64,000 bases of DNA. Origin: Solea solea (lineage: Eukaryota > Chordata > Actinopteri > Pleuronectiformes > Soleidae). The notes beneath the pieces were generated by a model. The model worked only from the letters and a program-made list of their open reading frames with translations. It was not told the DNA's origin and searched no databases. This document shows, piece after piece, positions 1-28,483 of this stretch. Made by a program: the position numbers and the translations under genes. Numbering within the stretch: position 1 is the stretch's first letter; each line of letters starts with the position of its first letter. The DNA is taken from assembly GCF_958295425.1 (NCBI RefSeq), contig NC_081146.1:16185805-16249804 (forward strand), given 5' to 3'.

Positions 1-101
1 TCATTTCAGAGGAGCCTGTGACAATTTTGACTACACAAACTCGAGTCAAACAAGATTTAGGACGAGTCATTGTTTCGCGCGAGTGTGTCTGTGTGTGCGC
101 A

Positions 102-126
102 TGTGTGTGTGTGTGTGTGTGTGTGT
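102..126 (+). repeat. (TG)12 microsatellite
   Basis: TG run at the window start, preceded by interrupted TG/GC-rich repeats from about 83. Confidence 0.92.
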
Positions 127-2096
127 CATGGCATTCAAAATAAAATCAGAGTCTCTACAAAGCAAAAATCAGAAAAGCAATTAACTTCTTCAGCCAGGAC
201 ATGGCAGTAAACACACGATTGTTCTCTGTATTGTCTCGTCCGCCTCTTTCGTGGAAGAAGACCAGACGCACGAAGAAGACCGCCTTTGTACACTACGGAC
301 TTTTGTTGTGATTATTAATGGCCGTTTCACTTTAACCTCGCCACGCTAATATACCCGACAATGGTCCCAATCACCTGCGTGATGAGGACGACAGAGGCGC
401 CCACCCCCCCACCCCCCGTCCAGCCAATGCTGTAGCAGCTTCCCCACTGTCCCCTCCCACCCAAAGACCAAGATTAATGAAACCTCTGCCGTTTTTAATT
501 AGCATGGTTGCAGTCATCAATTACGTCTGCCCCACCCCAAATACAAATATTGTTATATTTGCAGGAAAAATTCTTGATTTATTTCATTGTGGTGGCCGAA
601 CGAGTGAGATGAATGGCCTCCCATCATGGTCATTTGCAGGAATGAGGAGGAGGAGAAGAGAAAGGAGAGTAGGGTGGCGTTGGTGGGGGGTTGGGGTGGC
701 GGTGTCGCACATACAGCACAGTCGAGGATCTGGACAGGGCCAGGAAGGGGAAAGTCAGGTCTTCAGGGAAAGAGCAGTCTGGGTCTCGGCGTTTCCCTGC
801 TCTGGGATCTGACTGCAACCATTCAAGAACTTAATTAGACTTTCCTTAAAACTTGGAGCTGCATGATAGCAGGCTTTTAAGCTGACAGGAGTTAGCAGGT
901 CGACGTATGTCTTCGATGTCATCAGTGGTTCCTGTGTCACGAAATATTCGTACAACATTTGCATCAAATGACTCATTTGTGGTCTTTGCTTATGCAAACT
1001 GTCAAGTTTGTCAAGTTGGACCGTGGTATTTCTCTCCTCTGAACAATCCTTTAAAAAGCTCATATTACATTTTGCCAGTTGTTGTTTTTGGACAGTGTAT
1101 GTGTCATTTAAAGACACTTTACTTGACTGTAAGTTTGATTTTTTTGTGATTTTTGATTGATCCTTTCTTGTTTGCATCACACTGATGTTTTTCTTTGTTA
1201 GCTGGATAAGTAAAATGATCTGTTTTTGATTGTTATTTGAATACACTGAATCAGTGTGTGCATAATTAAGGCTGATATTTTTGACAGACTGTTTTCAACA
1301 GTAGTGGCAGACAGGTGCAGGTTGCTGGCTCAATCTTTGCCATGGACAATACAAGCCTCCTCGTAGCTGATGGACTAAAGCAAGGGCACTTTGTCCATAT
1401 AGACGGATGATGAGAGCAGAGAAGCATTAGCAAAATAATGTGCTACAACTTAATGTGTTTGACCTTGTGGCAAGAAATAAAGCATGCACCAGCTTCTTTT
1501 GTCTTTACCGCTTTTCTAACCCCGCAACCTTAACGTTTGGAGGTTTGTCTCCGAACATGTGCTTTTACAAACTCCAGGTTGTGTTAATCCTGCCTGGTCC
1601 GGCTTGTTCGGACGTGATGTAATAAACAAAGAGAAAGCACAAATGTATGAGAATGAAATGTAATGTTTTTTCTTGTTTCCCACACTTTTAAATTCTTCTT
1701 CTTTCTAATAGCTGACGTGTTCATAAGCTGCATAAGCTGCAGCTTCTTTCTGCAGTTTTTCCACATTTGCTAATATCGGACGAGGGTGTGCTGTAATAAT
1801 AGTGTGCGTGTGTGCTGCTTTATGACTTGAAGATGTGCATGGCTCCTTCCTGTGGTCTGGGAGTTGGGGTGTTTATGCTGCGGTGAGCCACCAGCCCATT
1901 TCACTTGTGCTGGCCATATATATATATATACACACACACACACCACAGATTTTATACCCGTACTGCCACGGCCATCGCCTGCCCACTGACTCCAGAGAGA
2001 AGGGTGGGAAACATCTTGAATATTTTATGAAGCTTGGGAACCCCACCTCTGTCTTCCCCACCCTGTGAACCATCGTTGCTATATCCTGCAGTGCAA

Positions 2097-2120
2097 ACAC
2101 ACACACACACACACACACAC
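2097..2120 (+). repeat. (AC)12 microsatellite
   Basis: Uninterrupted AC run; a further CA-rich run lies at 2357-2384. Confidence 0.92.
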
Positions 2121-3149
2121 GAGCAGAAAACAGAAATAATGTTTTAAATGCAATCATTGTCAGGCCCAAACAATGTCATTTATCAAGGGAGCATTTGGGA
2201 CTGTATAATAAGTTTCACATTATTAATACAATTTTTCATCCTCTGTCAAGCCTATCTGATTTATGGCACATGTGTGATCTAAGGTGATCATTGAATTACA
2301 ATTCCAGTAATAGGAGAGAGAATAGACCCGGTCTTTTACTTCTGCCCACTGGAGCACAGACACACACACACACACGCACACACGCTCAGACCAGGATAAA
2401 CAGCCTCTAGTTGTTGCAATTACACAAAACATACGACAAAAGTTACAACCACACGCTCTGTGTTATAACTTACACCAGTCATACCACGGAGCAAATTTGC
2501 AAAATATTTGCATGCTAAACCAAGATGCCAGCTTCCCAAATTCAGCGAAGGAGAAAAGAGAGGCTAGAAAAACAAACAAATGAACCCCGGCCCCTGTTAA
2601 TCAGGTAAGGGACATAGCTCATTATTCTAAAATGATATCGGGACTCTGAGAGAGTAAATAGGAGAGTCCTGTTAGGGACCTAGTATTGGGATGGGGTCGC
2701 ACGTTGTTACCGGGCAGAATGATTTACAACTAGGTGCTCTTTAATGTGCAAACTGTATCTTTTATTAAGTGGTTGTGGTTATGGTCACTGGTTCAGTCAT
2801 TTTCCTTTGTGTCTAATCAAAAATCCATATCCAGACACCCCACCGTCCAGACCCCGTCCCCAGATGGGGGAGAAAAAAAATTGAACGGGTGTTTCCTTTC
2901 CACGGCCACCTCTACCAGTCTTGTCTCACATTTGGCAAACATTATCAGAGAAGTTTATGATGCCGATAATAAAATGCAACAAACACCAACGACAAATGAA
3001 CATGTAAAATTTGTTTGAGGTAATTTGATAACAACGACAGGCTCCAATTAGAACATTTGATCTATTTGAACAAGTTGCACTATTAGAAATCTTGCTCTTT
3101 CCACACTTGATCAGATTAGGTTGTTGTTGAGGGCCTGCTGATCGGCGTC

Positions 3150-3690
3150 GTACATCATCCTGTTTGATTTGTTTCGAGTGAATTTGGGGAAGCTGCTAAT
3201 TGGATTGTGGGAGTCTAGCCCCGGTTAAAGATGGTAAACAGTGGCGCAGACTTGTCCCCCAACTCTCAGCCCCACAGGCTTCTGAAACGCCAGCTCTCCT
3301 CAGGATTGCCACAATTTATGACACATTTTCTCTGTATTCTTAAAAGATAATTAGGTTTATCACCCATTTTTTTCCCTCTCAGCCCCCTTCATTCCCTTTT
3401 GTGTACCTGAGAGCTCACAATTGCAGCATGAAAACATAAATATTTCTGCAGCGCAGCAGTGCTGGCAGGTGAGCCTAATGAAATTCTAGGAGTGTAATTT
3501 GATTTACGAGGTGCTAATGCGGCCTGATATTAGAGAGAAAAAGCTCTGATATGGCTGCCTTGTGCTGTATTTAAGGCCTATCAGAAGCCTGATAAAGAGC
3601 ATCCTGTCTTCCGCACAGAGGCTGAGTTATTGTTGCAGATATTCATTTTGATAGTAACTCTTACGGACGCAATTTAGTGCCGGCAATATA
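3150..3690. promoter_or_regulatory. Candidate conserved non-coding stretch
   Basis: Mostly repeat-free 0.5 kb with AGCTGCTAATTGGATTG near 3190, TAAAAGATAATTAGG near 3340, GTAATTTGATTTACG near 3495 and CTGATATTAGAGAG near 3525, all AT-rich cores in unique context. No exon signal. Confidence 0.28.
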
Positions 3691-4565
3691 TAAATATGGA
3701 GATAATAGTTAATTTTGGTGGCTGCTCAAATTGTGATGCTTTAAATTCTAGACTTACAAAAAAAAAAATCTTTGAGCTGTTAAGCATCTGGACACTTTTT
3801 AAAGTGCTGTTGAGAGGATGGGTGGGGGTGAGAAAAGGCCTTTGACCAAACCATGTCACACAAATCAGATTGCCAATACTTTTATAGCGGCTTCTAATTT
3901 GTGCTAGAAGGATTTGGGGGCTCTTGATTTTCGTTTTTTTTTTTCAGTTGAATCATTTTGATTAATTGTCTGATATCTGTAAAACCTATTGAGCTTTTAA
4001 ATTAACCGAGTTTGAGAACAAGACATCACACTGGAGTGCGCACACACACAGAGAAATAGATCATTTCGGGGGAGTTTTGTTCAGAATCGTGTTGTTTCAT
4101 TCTCTTGCAGAAAAGACTCCTTATAATTCAAGGCTGTGTGTCTCTGTGTGTGTGTGTGCGCGCATACACGCACTTCCCACATTCACATTTAGGTTTGTGT
4201 ATTTCAAAGTGTGTTTGGGACTATTGAGCTATGGCTCATAATAAAAACAGGCAATAACAGGGCCACCACAGAGGGACATGGCCTTTGTGACTCCCTGCTC
4301 CCCCTTCGCTCCCCTCTCCCCTCCACGCCACCTCCGTTTCCTTGTGGCCTCTCCCCACCCCCTAAGTTATGGGCTGTATAACAGCACAACAATATTAAGA
4401 TAACATTTCCTGATTGTTTGTCAGGCAGGAGGCTCCTTCACCCCGCTTTCATCACGTCCACCGTGTTCATTAAATTGACAATTTGTATTTGCCCTACAGC
4501 GGGATAAACAGGAGCTTATCTGATGGGCCCGGTCTTTTATTATTTATTTCATTATCTTTTTTTTT

Positions 4566-4641
4566 TCTCTCTCTCTCTCTCTCTCCCTCACCTCCTCCTC
4601 CTCCTCCTCCTCCTCCTCCTCCTCCTCCTCCTCCTCCTCCT
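4566..4641. repeat. (CT)n followed by (CTC)n, about 17 trinucleotide units
   Basis: (CT)n at 4566-4584 passes into a nearly pure CCT/CTC run at 4591-4641, the longest trinucleotide tract in the window. It is translatable as poly-Leu/poly-Gly in chance frames, which is not evidence of coding. Confidence 0.95.
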
Positions 4642-5755
4642 TTCTCCCGGGATTGAAGGTAAACATAAATCAGCAGCAGCATCTCTGTTGTGTGCCATTG
4701 TTTATATTGCAGTCATATGCAGGAGCAGTCCTCTCTGAGGAGGTTCATCTACAATACTCTGCAGACACATGTGGCCTCTTCATGGAGGTTTTAGTTGTTG
4801 TTTTGTGTGACACGCTGGCTGCACACTCCTGCAGGTCTCAGTCTGATATAACTCAATAGATATTTCACTTTAAAAATGTCCTTCTGCTGGGATAATTCTT
4901 GGACTTAGACCCCGGAGAGATTCGGCTCATTTTTTTGTGCCGCAGAGTTTGTACTGTTTGCTGTTGTTGTATCTGTTGCAGCAGGCCAGAGCTTGTTGTC
5001 TTTGTTCATTTAAATGTTTAACAAGCACCACCCGGGAAGGTGATTTGAGTATCGCAGACTTCATTGACTACAATGCCGTCTAAAGCTTTTCTCCTAAGCA
5101 CTGTGAGCGATGATGTTGCCCAGTACGATATCTTAGCCTTGGAACAAGCCTGTCGTCGGTTGACATTGTGCACGTAAACGAAAACTAAAGAAGCCAGCTG
5201 CCTTACTTAGGAAACAGTTGTCTCAGAAATTTAATCTTTTCCCCATTTTTTACCCAACACCCCCCTCTAATCAGGTTTCAATTGACTGCCATTGAAGGAA
5301 GAGCCTCTCCCTTAGACACGCACTGTATATAGGTCCGAACACAGTCAGACACCATTTAAGGCTTACTCAGTCTTCCTCCCAATATCTTGGAGAGCTCAGG
5401 GCCAAATGATTTAATCTTCATTCAGCTAATTTAGTCTGGATTTAAGCTGCCGGGTTGTCGAAGTGCAGAGTGATGGAGTCTGAAAACAGGATGAGAGGCA
5501 AAGGCAGAGTAGGGGAAAACGGAAGGAAGGAGGGAGGGGAAAAAGAGCATGAGAGAGATAAAGATAAAGCGATGGAGGGAGAAAGAGAGAGGGAGAAATG
5601 AGGGAGGAGGAGGGGGCTGAAGATGATGATCCATCCTGACCCTAGTGAATGCTGTCATGTTCTTCCCTCTAGGTAATCTCTCTCACTCACTCGCTATTTT
5701 GCATGTGAAAATGCTCTCCTGACAGTTGCATATCAGATAAATTTTCTCTCTTTCT

Positions 5756-5768
5756 CCCCCCCCCCCCC
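5756..5768 (+). repeat. C13 homopolymer
   Basis: Thirteen C residues within a pyrimidine-rich run. Confidence 0.9.
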
Positions 5769-6611
5769 TTCTCTCCCTCGTTTTCCCTTCACCAAATAAA
5801 CAACAGTCTTCACTTTGAAGATGTCTGTTTGTGTCAGTTTGGCTTGAGGCGAGAGTCGGCCTCTCTCCCTCTTTCTGTCTTTGTGTTGCAGTGTGAGAGC
5901 ATTGGCAGATTACTTCCTCTCACACCGACTGGCCAAGACAACAAGGGGAAGCAGAGATGGAATTCTTAGCTGTCCAAATAGGCTAACACAATTAATTCAG
6001 TCAATTAAAAGCAGTCTGTGTGATGCTCTGCTGCATAAAACTGAAGATGCAGTCAGGGGTGAGCCGCGGTATCAGTTAGGTTTATGACAACATCAGTGAA
6101 CATGAACAGTAAATTGCAGCTTTAGACGGAGTAAATTGTATATTTATTACATTTTATTGTGATTATGCAAAGGCATTGTCTCTCATTTTCAACCAAAACA
6201 CATAATTACAGTTTACACTAAACACACACTCTGAAAGGTCCCCATCAGCAAGCACCACCTCACCACTTGGGGGTGATAGTGAGTGTGTGGTAATGAGTCA
6301 GGTCTTTCTTTCTTTCTTTCCTCTGGGGATTTTTCTATCACAATTAAGGCCAGTGTGGCCTGTGATTTTCTGACAGTCGCCCTATATGCCTGAACTGATG
6401 GCAGGATCACACCACAGTGTAGATATGGTAATGAGTGACAGTATAGACACAGTAGCGTGCAGCACTCTGAACATACAGGCAATCGGCTCACTTGGTTCTT
6501 CGAGTAAATCTGCACACGGTGTCAATCATGTCCCTTTCGCTTTGTGATCAGAAGAAAGGGGGGGCGGGAAAGGAAGGAGTAAAGTGAGAGAGGAGATGGA
6601 AAGATGCAGGT

Positions 6612-6627
6612 GGGGGGGGGGGGGGGG
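6612..6627 (+). repeat. G16 homopolymer
   Basis: Sixteen consecutive G residues after a purine-rich stretch. Confidence 0.9.
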
Positions 6628-8383
6628 CTGAAAAGATGACGACTGTATGTAGAACTTCCTCTCAGGTTCTGATGTTTATTCATGGTGTGGCCTGTAGCTG
6701 ATCAGAGTGTAACAGGCATGTGAAAATGGCAAAGAAGCAGTCATTGCGGGATTAATGTTCCCCTGTATTTTAGAAAAATGTATAAAAGTGACCACAGTCT
6801 CCCTATATTTGACTGCGGTCTGGCCTTTCCAGTGCGCCGTAAATGAACACCACGATGCTCAAACATTCTAACCAGAGTCCTGATTTTCAGTGTCACACCT
6901 GAAAATACATGAGCTCAGCGTGTGCACCGTGGGACCACAGCTCCCTGAAGTTTTATTAGCACCGTTTTTACCCAACACAGGTGTCCCAGGGGAAATAGAC
7001 GAGGGAAATGAGTGATACATACAGCAAGTGTTGCAGTTAACGATTGTTTTCATCATTAATTCGAGTGGTGAGCGTGTTCTTGCTGAGCTGATCATCACTT
7101 TGTGTATGAATTACGTGGGGTTTCATAATCAGACACGGATTTTGAATTTAAACGTACGTGAGTTGTCATTATGCTTTTGCACCTGGGTACTTTATTGCTT
7201 TATACTTTATATTAATATATAGGACGTTCCTTAAGGAGTGTGGTACACATCTTTATATCTATACATTTCTCTTTGTAAGTCTGCCCAGTTACATACAGCC
7301 GTTATTCCTACACACATTTTGAACTTCCTAAAGTTGTGTGAAATCTTACATTTTTTTACTTTAATTTCTTGATTTATTTTGATTGATTTACATGCAGGTC
7401 TCGGCATCTAATGGAAACTCAAATTTAAATTGGCAGACTTCTCTGTCTCTCCATCTTTTCTCTCCTCCCTTCTTTTACAAACATGCATAAACAAGCACAC
7501 TTCCTCAGACTCTGCTCTCTCTCTCGCTCTCTCTCTCTTCCTTCCCCCTGCCTCCTACCTTTGGTGTGTTTTGCATGGTGCCTGGCTGTTTAGAGGCACT
7601 ATGCATATGTATGGGCGGGACGGTGGATCGTGACGGGATCTGACATGCGGGGACAAGATCAAAGCGCTCCATCTGATCCCATAAAAACAGACGCAAACCC
7701 TCCTCTCATCCTTACAAAACCCCCACTGATAGTCAACTCTGCCAGACCTGACTCCTCCATCTTCTCTGCTCTCCTCATGCCTTCCTTTTCTCTCTCATTT
7801 TTCCTCCATCCCAGCATGCCGCGTGCCCACGTCAAGGCCTGCCTGCCTGCCTGCCTGGCTTTGCGATTACGCCCCGTGATAAACAATGGCCTGTTTAGCT
7901 CATAAAGCAGGAGTGTTGTGCATAATGTTTACAATAAAAGATAGCATCTCTTCACTCATCTTATTTACCTCTCCCACGGTGGCACGTTCTATTAATACCA
8001 CAGGGAGGAAGAAAGGGGAAGGAAATACAGATGCAGACTTACATCTGTTGGTCAAATAAATTCTCTGCCGTGTCACTTGATGAGAACGAGAGGAAAACAG
8101 AGACGTTTAAATATGCATTTGAGCTCAGAGCCAGGTGATAAACACCATTTCAAAGCTGCGCCGTCCCCCTTATCCTTCCTTCGTAAGTGAGCTTACAAAT
8201 GTCCTCTCAACTAGTTGGGATGACATCCATATCACATTTAGATTTATCTTTATGCAACATATAGATTGATACACAAGCCAGGACATGTTTTTCCCTCCAT
8301 CTCTCCCTCTCTCCACCTCCCCATCTTTAATTCCATCCTTTCTAGCTTTCCCTCCCTCCCCTCTCATTCTCTTTTGCACCCCG

Positions 8384-8399
8384 CCCCCCCCCCCCCCCC
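8384..8399 (+). repeat. C16 homopolymer
   Basis: Sixteen C residues within a pyrimidine-rich stretch (8287-8410). Confidence 0.9.
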
Positions 8400-9525
8400 T
8401 CCTCCTTCCAGTAAGGAAGATGTATGAGTTTGAATTATTGATTCAGACACATGCTACATGCTGCTTGGAGTCATTATTTGTTCAGGTGAGTGTCATGCTG
8501 CTCGCTATGAAACAGATACCGCGGGGATTAAGCGACACAATCAGGACTTAAAGACAGCTGCCCTCCCTAAAATAACATGGCCCTCACCGCAAGACGAATG
8601 CTCCCCAAAACCCGACTTCATTTGTTTATGACTCGCACATTAGTCATTCTGTGCCTAAATTATAGTGCCGGGGTAAAGATTAATTCAAGCACAGGCTTTT
8701 CAATTGTTTTCACTTCGATGTGTCTCTCGCAGCCTAATAGCACAGCAGATGAATATAGGCGCAAACATCCTACACACAGATTTTAATAATAATAAAAAGA
8801 AAAACATAATTTTTGTGTTGTAGGCGTTGGCATGAAGAATGGACAGATGTCCAGGGGAAAGAAAGAATCGCACGCACGTTTACATTTTTGGTACCTTATA
8901 ACAAAACAACATGACAAAGAATTGTTTTTGCCCATTACTGGACTGATGCTGACTATACTTATCTAAAGCCGAGTGAGCGCTAATATTGATATGATGTGAA
9001 AATAAAGGAGAAAGAAAATGTTTGTAAGGAAATAAAGCTCGGTTACAGGAACCGTACGAGGCGCGTGAGAGGTAGAATGTTGCGAACTGTTCATTTAGCC
9101 CTGGCTAAGTGGTCAGGGACACCGGACAGGTGAACTCCATTCTCCCCATTGGCCCTCCGGGGTGTGTGTGTGTGTATATATGTGTGTGTGTGTGGACTGT
9201 AACAGAATTTCTCTAGTCCTCTGGGCCCTGGTGCAAAGCAGAGAATAAATGGTGGAGGTGGCAGGCCAGGACAGAAAAATCAATGCCTGCTTATACAGAC
9301 TTGACACACCAGCAGCCAGCTGCATGCTCTGTGTGTGTGTGTGTACGTGCACGTGTGTACATGCATGAGTGAGTGTGTGACTGGGGGTGCAGATGTACAG
9401 CACACAATCATATGGCCCTGTGCTCTGTGGGTGTGAGTGTGAGTACCCAGAAACCTCCATTTCCTTTCTCACAGGGTAGATTTCCGACCAGTTTATGTCA
9501 GCTTTGGGATCAGTAAATAACTCTG

Positions 9526-9590
9526 CTTTTTTTCCCTCCTCCTCCTCCTCCTCCTCCTCGTTCCTCTCTGCCTCTCCTCCTCTCCTGCAG
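9526..9590 (+). promoter_or_regulatory. Splice acceptor of exon A with CTC-repeat polypyrimidine tract
   Basis: The run from about 9526 is almost pure pyrimidine: a T-run, then (CTC/CCT)n at about 9536-9559, then further C/T sequence ending CTCCTGCAG at 9590. The microsatellite therefore forms part of the polypyrimidine tract that U2AF would read. Confidence 0.7.
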
Positions 9591-25067
<15,477 letters not shown>

Positions 25068-27716
25068 GTAACGTGCCCTTTGTTTGTCCCTGTGAGAAAA
25101 TAGAACACCATGTGTTTCCCAAACAGATTATAAAAGATTCTGTTGAGTGGTTGATGGAGTCCACTTGCGTGGAAAACAGTGTGTTCCTGAACATTTCAAA
25201 AAAAGTTGCTGAAAGGTCTGGAAAGATCCATGCATCACAAAAACTGGTGGCTAATAAGGTTATGATGTCTCTTGCTCTGCTGCACTTTTTTGGTGCAGTT
25301 TTGTCCTTTCTTTGTTTTTTTAGCCGTTGTTTAGAATCCATCATATTAATGACCTACAGAGTCACTGGAATGGTCCTGTAGGTGCCTCGCACCTCAACGG
25401 TAGCTGGGAGCATACAGTATAACATCCCCAGTTTGTAATGTGGGGGACATTAAGAAGTGTTCTCCTGTTTTAAGGATTGAACATCACACCCTCCTCAGTA
25501 AGATCCCTCCCCGATCCTCACATTCTCGTGTCTCTCGTACTGTGTTAATCATAGACCAAACAACATAAGAAATCATTCCACTGAATAAGGCTGAACGCTG
25601 CCCGGGCTCGATTATTCCACAGAGGTCAGATCTCACTGAATCCTCTGGTGTGTTTTTGTCGGTGTATCAAGTCGTGCCATTTAAGGCTGATGGAGGGCAC
25701 CCGGCCACAAAGAGGCAGCACTCAAAGATTGCTGGCCTATCCATCCCTGCCAATCACTCAGGACATAGAGACAGATGAAATCTGGGTCCTCCTCTATTGC
25801 TTCCTTTGTATCCCAGTGTTCTTCCTTTGTCCTTGAAGGCCACCAAATCCAATCGACAGAGTGCTTGTCCTTCAGGGAAGCAGAGGGGACAGCCTTTATC
25901 CTGTTATCCTTCTGACCTTACATGAAAGCAGGATAGTTGTAGGGGAGCATCATGAGAAAGAGGCCAGACCAGGGACATTACTGCAAAACGGAAGCATTTT
26001 GGTGGCACTGTGGTTTATTTCCTATTGAAATCGAATGAATCTGAGCGGCGCCTTTGTGCTGACTCTGAAGTTTTGTTTTTAATTTCTGAAACAGGTCTAA
26101 ATTCTATTCTTCGAAATTCAAGGAACCTTCTTCCATCTTTGATCCTCTTGACCCCTGAACCTCCCCGCACAACCTTTTTACCTTCAACTACTCGTATAAA
26201 CACAAACCTCCCTCATATATTCCCCCATACTCACCTTTAACCAAAGCACACCTTAATGCCTTTTCTTACCCTTTCACCTTAAAAATGTCCTCACCTCTGT
26301 TTGTCCTTATGTATGGCTGGCCTTTGGTTGAAGAGGAACGCCTCATACATTCATTTAGTTTCTTTGTTTGATCTATCAGGTTATATGAGAACACAACCGT
26401 TATGCCAAGTCTGCAGGGAGATTTGTCTTTGTGTCTAGGCTGGTGACATTCAGCCCAGCTCTAGTAGGAACTGCACATTGTGTGTTTCACTGAGTTTTCT
26501 GCGTGAAGGTCAAATCTAGTCCAGAACATGCGGTGTCTTTCAGTCATTTGGAGAAAGCATGACCTCCTCTTTTCACTCTCTTTTCAGTGAAATTTCATGT
26601 TTTCACAGATGTCATCTTGACATGCACTTGACACGGCAGCTTGATGGAGTTTCTTTACCTAAAGGAAAATATGACTTCATCTGTTTATTAATGCATTACA
26701 ATTGACTTTTTTTTTGTTACATACGTTGTGGCACCGACTCGTAGATAAACATTGCAGATGATCGCCAAATCTACCCGTTTAAAACCAAAGTAAACTAGCG
26801 GTGGTTTGAAAAGACATCGAGAGTGCACTTGTGTTATCTTCCTCCTTCAAAAGAGGGAAAAGGGAGGTCGTTGTGGTAGCAAAAAGAGCATTGTTTCATC
26901 TAAGTAGACAGAACAAGACCAAAAGAAAGAGACAGGGGAAAAAAAGATTAAGAAGGTAGATGTTGAATTAACCTGCTTGTGATTGCTCTCTGTCAGAGTG
27001 GCACCAGGGCGAGCAGCGAGAGGCAAATCATCTGTGATGGCCCTTCCTACTCTTCCCCCTTTGAAAGACACAGATCAAACGCACCCTAGTCATGGGCCCT
27101 TGCAGCCCCTTGCGCTGTATTGATTGACACCCGAACGTCTCTGCTGCTCCTCTGTCTTTCCATATCACTCTCTCATTCTTGCTCGCTCTTCCGACACACA
27201 CTCCCTCTGTCTCTCTCGCTCCCCCCCTTCTTTATTCAGCGTCACACTTCGAATTAAAGCCCTTCTCAAGAATGAAAGCAGAGGTCCTTTGCAAACGAAG
27301 GAAGTGAGGGAATTGCATCCAGCAAGTGATGGAGGGGAATGATGATTAGAATTTGAGGGGGGAAAATAGAAAAACGAAGGGAGGTTAGATGTGTGAGAGG
27401 GAATGTTGCTGATAGGACACATTTTAATAAAATGGTAATGACAATAGTCTTCCCTGTGTGATCTGCGGGGAGATAGGCCAGACAAAAGTAACAGCATCTG
27501 TGTGATTTCTGCCGCAGAACTCCAGCTACAGGTTCCTCATAGTTCCGCGACTTTGCCAAATTGCCGTCCACTGAAACTTTCTGTCATGTTGAAATGTATT
27601 ATATAGTATGTTCCCTTCTTTCTCTGACATCTCCCTCCAGCGAGGTCAGGTGTGGCTGCAGGGCAGTAGCTTTGTTCAGCTTCCTGTCCTGTCAAGTACC
27701 AAAAGCGATGTTTACA

Positions 27717-28483
27717 AACACACACACACTCAGGTTTGCACAGCTTTCCTTTTAAGGACTCTCATTGACTACCATTCATTTGGAAAGCCTAAAAAAAATT
27801 TTATTCTTAACATTTACCATAACCAGTTAACCCTTAGTGCTCACACGGGTGCAAATAATACAAAACTCCTTATATGGACATCCTGGTTGTGTGTGTGTTT
27901 ATAGTTCACATATTCAGGCTTTCAAAAATGTGTTTTCGTCTTCTTATGTGTTGTTGAGTCAGAGATATGATTCATTTTTAGTAGTGATTATAAAGTGGCA
28001 GTAATTCTTGTGCAGAATTCACAAAATAGATTGTTTTTATTAGCGTTTTGTTCATAAATACGAGCCAAGTGAACTTTGAACTGACATATTTTGAACATTT
28101 TGAGCATTTTTTGCTCAGGATTGTTTATATAGTTGGTGAAAACGAAGAAAAATGTTTCATCAGATCACATAGGTTGTGCTGAAAAAAAGGATGTAAGACA
28201 CTCTTTATATTGCACATTCTTATAGCCTCTGTATATACTGTATACACTTTTACACAGTGATGGGAAAAAGCAGGCGAAATGCTCTGTGTTGTAAGGATTA
28301 ATGCCTAACCTTAACCCTAACCTGGTCACAATTCAAATCTTTACAACTAAACTCAACCACTTTTCTAAGACATGAAGCTATGTCTCATTAGGACGAGGTT
28401 TTGGTCCCCATGAGGACTACTGGTCCTGACAAGGTCCTAAAGAGGTAACAAATGCAAGTACACACACACACACACACACACAG
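27717..28483 (+). repeat. CTAACC-cored interspersed repeat, copy 2 (interrupted)
   Basis: The left part (27717-27830) begins with (CA)n and CAGGTTTGCACAGCTTTCC. The right part (28298-28483) contains TGCCTAACCTTAACCCTAAC, CACAATTCAAATC, GAGGTTTTGGTC and GGTCCTAAAGAGGTAACAAA, and ends in (AC)n at 28459-28482. It is the same family and orientation as 24146-24420. The middle is displaced by the TTAA element at 27831-28297. Confidence 0.85.
27831..28297. mobile_element. 467-bp piggyBac-like non-autonomous element inserted at TTAA
   Basis: The element is flanked by TTAA at 27827-27830 and TTAA at 28298-28301. Its ends are CCCTTAGTGCTCACACGGG on the left and, reversed, TCCTTACAACACAGAG on the right, sharing only a 5-6 bp terminal inverted repeat (CCTTA). 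It contains no transposase frame. The flanking repeat aligns with the intact copy at 24146-24420 exactly through the insertion point: AACCAG..AATGCCTAAC is continuous there. TTAA duplication and CCC-type ends are hallmarks of the piggyBac superfamily. Classification is inference; the insertion itself is directly visible. Confidence 0.75.

Larger units (their letters stand above)
1..9590 (+). other. znf407: Intron of ZNF407 upstream of exon A (partial)
   Basis: No exon was recognised here. The sequence holds several (CA)n/(GT)n tracts (about 102-126, 1931-1943, 2097-2120, 2357-2384, 9163-9194), a TA/CA compound at 1916-1943, CT and CTC tracts at 4566-4641, and homopolymers at 5756, 6612 and 8384. 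Purine-rich stretches occur near 5500-5620 and 6540-6610. The stretch 3150-3690 is repeat-poor with AT-rich homeodomain-like cores. Open frames on either strand are short and lack recognisable domains. That this is intronic follows from the phase-2 acceptor of exon A, which requires an upstream coding exon. Confidence 0.75.

Noticed and set aside
755..1246. 163-codon minus-strand open frame
   Set aside because: Lysine/glutamine-rich translation of AT-rich DNA with no domain, no splice context and no recognisable homologue.
4494..4738. Open frames giving poly-Gly/Glu-Arg or poly-Leu peptides
   Set aside because: Produced by the CT and CTC microsatellite; no coding evidence.
7020..7075. GTTGCAGTTAACGATTGTTTTC, similar to ends of fish hAT elements
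   Set aside because: A single short match without a partner end or target duplication.
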